Shown one piece after another: positions 58,345 to 64,000 of a DNA stretch of 64,000 nucleotides. The stretch comes from Saturnia japonica. Lineage: Eukaryota > Arthropoda > Insecta > Lepidoptera > Saturniidae. Every line of letters begins with the position of its first letter. Position 1 is the first letter of the stretch. Where the stretch lies: positions 13,600,501-13,664,500 of the forward strand of contig CM065321.1 of the NCBI GenBank assembly GCA_033032175.1. The letters run 5' to 3'. A program made the translations under genes and the position numbers. The notes beneath the pieces are model-generated. The model searched no databases. It was not told the DNA's origin and saw nothing but the letters and a program-made list of their open reading frames with translations.

Positions 58345-61300
58345 TCCGAGTGGACATAATCGTAATTCGTCGTAAAAATGTACCATACTTATGTTACAAT
58401 ATCAATATTATAGCATCTTCAATGTCTGCGACGCCCTTTATGAACGATCTGAACACAGCAACGAGACCAAAATCGCGCATGGTACAGATGAATACTTCGT
58501 ACGTTATAATAATAAGTTATCTTGCTTTTAGAATTGTTATTAAAATATGTGTAATATTTGTAACTAAATTCGTGTTTGTGAAAACTAACGCGCCTATGTT
58601 CATAGCGCGGCGGTCATAAAGTTGGGTGCGACGTGAACTCTCGTTTTTTTTTTTTAAGAACACTTGTATAAAACTATAAGTTATCATTAAATTATTATCC
58701 TGCCTTATTATAGTTTAAAGTATATCAAAATAAGATACAATTATTTAACAATATAAGGTAAGCAATATAATTTATTGAATGCTTCTGTAATCTCATGTTA
58801 GCGCCGGCCGCCGCGCTTCGTCACTGTAACCGTTCTAGCTACTAAAATCACTTCTACGCTCATTATGAAAATTAGCAAGGATTATGTATACACTATTAGC
58901 TACTTTTAGAACAAAAAATGAAGAAAGGCGGAGAGTATAAAGTTTGTAAAATTCAAGTTTCAAAACTTAAAATACATTTTTCTTCCAAAAAAAATTTTTT
59001 TTTCTTCAAATCCAAAAATACAGATAAAAGCTCAATAAACGAAGTGTACATTCCACAGCATAATTTATATTAACTTCTTAAAACTGAATAATGTGATTAC
59101 AAGTAGCATATACCTACTGGTTACTCAAAACTTCGATGTCCTGTAACTAGTTAACCAGACATTATACTGTAAAAATATTTTGTATCTGGGTCGAGGACAT
59201 ATATAGGTATAATAATATAATCAGAAATTATTAAAAATCCAAAACATCAACACTTTTTCTAGTCCGCTTCGCGTGTAAAGCCTCAATGATTAGAAAACAA
59301 AACATCAGAATGTATTTTTAAAGATCTTCGGAACGCGTACATAGTCGATATTTAAAATAAATGTGCCAGAAACGTAAAAGCTCCATATAACTTAGAAGTT
59401 TGTATACTTTCCAAAAAGAAGGTCGTGTATTTTCCAACAATTCTCAACGTTGAGTATTTTGACAACTGTGGCGCTTTTAGAAAAGTAAGTTAAAGCGATG
59501 GAGACAAAATTCCATAGCTCTTTCGCTTTTACTCTTAGTTTTTGTATCTCTACCCTACGAGTTGCGTCACTGAATACTAGCCATCTGATATTACTTGTCG
59601 CAATGGTCTAGAGTCTAGACCATAGTGTATTTAGATCTAAGATCCACACACTGAAGTTATCATACACATTTTTTATTTTAAAAACAAAAAACTGTTTTCG
59701 AGCTCACATAGTCCATTGTCGGATTATAATATGCAATAAAACATACATTTTATGGAAATAATAAATATAATTAAATTAATACAATTGAATTTGCAGGAAA
59801 AATAACAATTAATTGTTTACATTACAACCAGGTGTACCCTATCATCTTACAATAACAATACTCAATAACATGTCTTGCATCAGGAATATATCACAATTTC
59901 CAGATCATAATGCCAGTATCAAGTGACATTCTCCAGTTTAGATATTGCATTTAAGTAGAAACAATTTTTATAGCATCATTTTAATACCTCACCACAATTA
60001 TAACATAAAGCCCCGTGTGTACATACATTTTTGTCCGATTTGCAATTTATAATTTGTAAATGAAACATCTTTGGGTGCGTGAGATTAAAATTCTAAGGTC
60101 GAATATTATAGTAAAAAGGATGGAAAATACGTACTTGTACAGATATAAACCGAGAGAGATAGATGAACAAGGAGTAGCAAAGTAATAGATAAAGAAGGCA
60201 AGATATTTGTTATTGACTAATTAATTGTTTATATACTAAGCAGTTATTTTACAGTGATGCATATTTTTTATCCGCCAAAGAAGTTTCACTTTTCTCATAC
60301 TAAATTACACACGCTCTTTTGTGACAAGGGCGTGTCTTTTATCGATAAATGCTTAATTAAAAATGCTATTTCTATAAGGATTCGTTTTTCGACTTCTGAA
60401 AACCAGTGACGCCAATCATGAATATATTTTCAAGGTAATATTCATCATACATTTACCGAATAACACAAATTGATTAAAGCATGGACAAATACACTGGAAA
60501 TTTGCATAACGACATCGCGAGAGTTTAAAGGGATAATCGACTAACGTGCATTTGATAAACTTTGAACGTCAGTAAATTAGCCTTTCCAGCCTTTTGACAA
60601 TTATAAATAAAAATAATAAATTAAAATATTAACGTTACCTTGAAAATTGTATGCACAAAACGTCTACAAAGCTTAAAATGCAATAAAATTTTAATAGGTA
60701 GGTACTTTTGTCGTTATTCCATACGTCAAGTATTAAGGATACACTTAAACAAGCCCTACATTAACTGTAGTGGTATTTTATAGTTCTTTTTTTACACAAG
60801 TAAATTCGATATAACAACACGAAACGTGATTTGTTTCAAATTCTCCGTAAAATTTTTAACAAGCTGGCAACCACTTTGAGGAACTAATATTAATAATATA
60901 ACGATCTCGAAAGATAGTAGAACATTGACACTGGCAGATGGTTAAGCAGTGCGAATTAAAAAAAAAAACAGGATTATTTTCTTGTCTTGTAATTTAACGA
61001 AGTACAAACATCTAATTAATTGGAGGTATTCATTACCGTCCTACCTTCCTCTTATTAAATAATAGTCAAGCAAATAATTGAAATGTCGATTGGGTAAGCT
61101 AGTTTAATCAGCTTACTTTAAGACATGTGATTAAACGGTTTTGCGTCAGCATAACGTACGATTCACGGGAACAATGTCGTAGACGTATCTAAATACAATT
61201 TGTTGTTATAATTAATTCTGAATAAATAATTTTAAGAAAACTGTATTTCTCAATATCATCTAATGTTTCAAAGTAGTCATCACTTAGTCAACTATAGTTA

Positions 61301-63287
61301 CTTAATAACAATCACTGAAGCTCATAAACTTAGAGAGCTGGTGAAATAAATATCTTTGACAAGAAACGAATATTTACTAAACATAGATTTAATATAGTAT
61401 AGATCGGCAATAGGTTTTTTTTTCTTTTATTTAAGAGGTCTTTTACCGCTCAAATTCTACAGAAAACAAAATTATTTCTACAGAAAGGCAATAAGTTGAA
61501 TAGGTCGAGACCAAAAACGTAATACACCAGTGCGCGTTGATTTAACTGATTACACTTTAAAACCTTAGATTTTGCAAAAATAAGCTGCTTTTCTTTTGAT
61601 AACGATTTACGTAGACCGATAGCAAATACGAAAATGGTCGCGAATCCCTATCTCGTTCTAACACAATCTCTTTTTCTATCAAGTTGCCGAATCTATATGT
61701 ATTTTAAATCTATCGTTAAAAAACAAATAAACCCAATTTTTTGTTTTATTATTCCAAACACCATTAAAGGGCTAAATTCGTACGTGAATTGACTAATGAT
61801 ACGCAAATTGATATATGGAGGTTCAGTCTAGAACAATACTTTATATGTCATTCATTCAAAAATTTACACGACAACCAAATCAGCAATAAATCAAATTCAC
61901 AGAATTCCTTAAATCAACCTCTCCATGATTACGTTTTGTAATCATATTACAGAATAAAAGTTACTTACTTCAAAATCCGCACATTTAATAATAAATCGAT
62001 TTAATTGAAAAAAAAAAAAGAGTTAGTGAATATTCAAATTTCTAATAAATAAATCAAACCCCAATAAAAACTATGGAGTAAAATAATAACATCTAGTATG
62101 CGCACGCGTGCACACAAGTCGAGAGAGGCGGCATAGAAGGGGCATGGGGCGTTTGCCAACAGTCATATGGTTCGATTTTACTGCCAGGTCGCGCCGATAG
62201 ATGTCAAAATGTTTTTTGGAGTTTTTGTACCTACTTATTAAGCGAAAGTAATTTGTACAGTACAACAAACGCTGTATTCGGAGCAATACAAGGAGTTAAA
62301 GAATCATCTGTCTCATTTTGATCAACTCTTCTAAAGAAAACATTATATAAAATGAAAATAATACTTTTAGTAATTGGGTCATAAGTTTATCATGGGCATA
62401 ATAATAAAATAGAATTAAACCCAAAATGTACTAAAATAATTAATATCTCAAAGTCGTATATTTTATAGATATTTTACAATAACAAACTGTAATCGTATGT
62501 TTTATGTCATTATGTATTTTAAACACTACCATGCATTATTTATCATAAATTAATTAATGTCGCTTATGGTTTATTTGAAAAGGTCTGAAAAGGTTATTCT
62601 ATTAGAAATACTTTATATAATCATTTAAATTTCCGTAGCGTACCCACGTTTATTAATTTTCATTAAAATATAGGCGACGCCGAAATTGCAAAACTTTAAA
62701 GGCAATTTCTCAACAATCATGATTTTTGAACTAATTCGGTTTATTATTAAAGTTACGAATTATTGTAAATTATAAAAAAAAAACATTGATAATTAATTTA
62801 TTTTTGATAATAAGACGTATTCTCGAACAATAATCCGATCACACCCACCAACAAAGCTAAACTCAAATTACAAAATAATAATAATAATAAAAAAGAATTT
62901 CCACATTTTTTCATTATAAAAATATTTATAATAACACTAAAAATATCCATATTCAACGGTGCAACATCGAAATCTATTACTTACATTAAAATTACTTACA
63001 TTTACTCCGATAAAATCAATCGTCCTTTAGTCGGTCGGTATTATTGTTTATTTCAATGATAAATTAAGAATAACGGAACCTCGAGTAAACAAAATACATG
63101 AATATAAATTTTTTGAGTCGACATATCAAGTGATTCCTTTTTTTTAATTTTGGCTTTCTGCCTATGTACGCAATTTTGCCAATGTCAAGTGTGCCAAATA
63201 CACGTTATAGAATTTAGTTGCCAAATATTCGGTGTACAGTAGAATAACCTGTGAGATTAACCCATAAAAGAATACATTTATACAACA
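58345..63287. other. Long AT-rich stretch without supported genes
   Basis: About 4.9 kb with only short chance frames and a GC-rich island near 58800-58825. No splice-linked exons and no element with ends. It could be intergenic DNA, or an intron or long UTR of a gene lying outside the window. The sequence alone does not decide. Confidence 0.45.
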
Positions 63288-63720
63288 CTAGCGGCCCGCC
63301 CCGGTTTCGCAGGGGGGGTATATAACAAAAATTACAAAATTGAAAATAAAAAACCAGGGCTTAGTAGGAATGGTTTGTTGTATACTTTTATAATGTTTGG
63401 CCACCAAAGTGGATTAGAGAAATATGTATTATGACATTGATGTCAGATAAATATCAAAATAAAAACATGGATATTTCTACTTTTTTGTTTTTGGTGCGTG
63501 GACGACATTTTATACAACAATCTGTGTTATATTTCTCGCTTACGTACGGATCATCCAATTCCATTGACAACAGAAAAATGTAGACATTGATATTTCGAAA
63601 GCATTGTTCATCCCTATTCCCTACAAAGGACTAAAAAGAATTAGAAATTACTATTACAGTTTAAGTCAATCTTTCAAATAATTTAGAACATCAATGCCTA
63701 GTGTGTTCCTTGGAAAGTCA
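63288..63720 (-). mobile_element. Helitron, inverted, right boundary uncertain
   Basis: CTAGCGGCCCGCCCCGGTTT at the left is the complement of a Helitron 3' end (GGGCGGGCCGCTAG plus host T), of a type very common in Lepidoptera. The interior (TTTTATAATGTTTGGCCACC, GTGCGTGGACGACATTTTAT) is non-coding. Confidence 0.55.
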
Positions 63721-63840
63721 CCAAGCCCAGTCAAGTCTGTCTAGGTAAGTTACATTTATCATTCAATTGCACTTCATACTGAAATCATTTAATGAAGAAT
63801 TTCTATTGATATATATCAATATATAGATAATCAGATATAT

Positions 63841-63870
63841 AGAAAATCTATATATAGATATAGATTTTCT
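63841..63870. repeat. Perfect AT-rich palindrome
   Basis: Arms AGAAAATCTATAT and ATATAGATTTTCT, 13 bp each, around a 4-base centre. Adjacent ATATATCAATATATAGATAA repeats extend the low-complexity patch. Confidence 0.85.
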
Positions 63871-64000
63871 GAGAGCTCCATAGTTTTTACCAAGGAACTG
63901 CTATATTAGACAATGCTGACTGATTACTAAAGGCTGTTATAATAAATTGTGTTACAAAATAAACATTGTTATTAGCATATAGAGCACAAATAATATTACC

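Noticed and set aside
62071..62286. Minus-strand frame of 71 codons
   Set aside because: No recognisable motif, signal peptide or splice context in an otherwise empty region.
63693..63741. ATG frame followed by a TCTAG/GTAAGT donor-like site near the window end
   Set aside because: The frame hits TAG exactly at the donor, so it cannot code across the splice; a 5' UTR exon is possible but unsupported.

Overview
The window looks like a stretch of an insect nuclear genome, most likely a moth or butterfly. It is AT-rich, its genes have many short exons separated by long introns, and it is crowded with transposable elements whose shapes are familiar from Lepidoptera. These include Helitrons ending in a stem-loop plus CTAG, tRNA-derived SINEs, R1-type and Jockey/CR1-type LINEs, and many small inverted-repeat elements. 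The taxonomic call is inference from repeat and gene style; no marker gene was matched.

Three host genes can be assembled from splice sites and reading phase. (1) At 9058-17576 (+) is a four-exon gene for a secreted Gly/Tyr/Pro-rich structural protein of about 205 residues, with a TATA box and initiator upstream. A phase-compatible extra terminal exon lies at 20980-21209. (2) At 28805-44966 (-) is COG1, subunit 1 of the conserved oligomeric Golgi tethering complex. Twelve exons were found, encoding about 898 residues, with one frameshift in exon 4 and one phase mismatch between exons 6 and 7. (3) At 46989-55683 (+) is a four-exon C2H2 zinc-finger gene of about 495 residues. It has four SUMO-acceptor-like motifs and a tandemly duplicated two-finger module, and two further modules lie decayed beyond the stop. 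A possible terminal exon of an unidentified minus-strand gene lies at 45786-45923.

Layout: 1-1752 holds two damaged LINE reverse-transcriptase copies whose interiors are replaced by long C/G and C/A homopolymers. 3565-4579 holds a Helitron and a perfect 7 x 59 bp tandem array. 5224-7157 (-) is a frameshifted hAT transposase. 8950-21620 is the Gly/Tyr gene with its intronic elements. 21620-28000 is gene-poor and includes an internally deleted R1 LINE. 28000-45000 is COG1, with at least ten elements in its introns. 45000-56350 is the zinc-finger gene, whose second intron carries a Tc1/mariner-superfamily transposon with 25 bp terminal inverted repeats. That transposon is itself interrupted by a 986 bp non-coding LTR element (TRIM) with an intact 5 bp target duplication. 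56736-57410 (-) is a truncated Tc1-like transposase. 58350-64000 is mostly featureless AT-rich DNA ending in a Helitron.

The genes do not form a functional cluster: a secreted structural protein, a Golgi trafficking subunit and a DNA-binding factor simply sit side by side. The most notable items are the nested TRIM-in-transposon, the long-spacing DD(81)E transposase, the zinc-finger module decay, the candidate alternative last exon, and the homopolymer blocks, which may be assembly artefacts.
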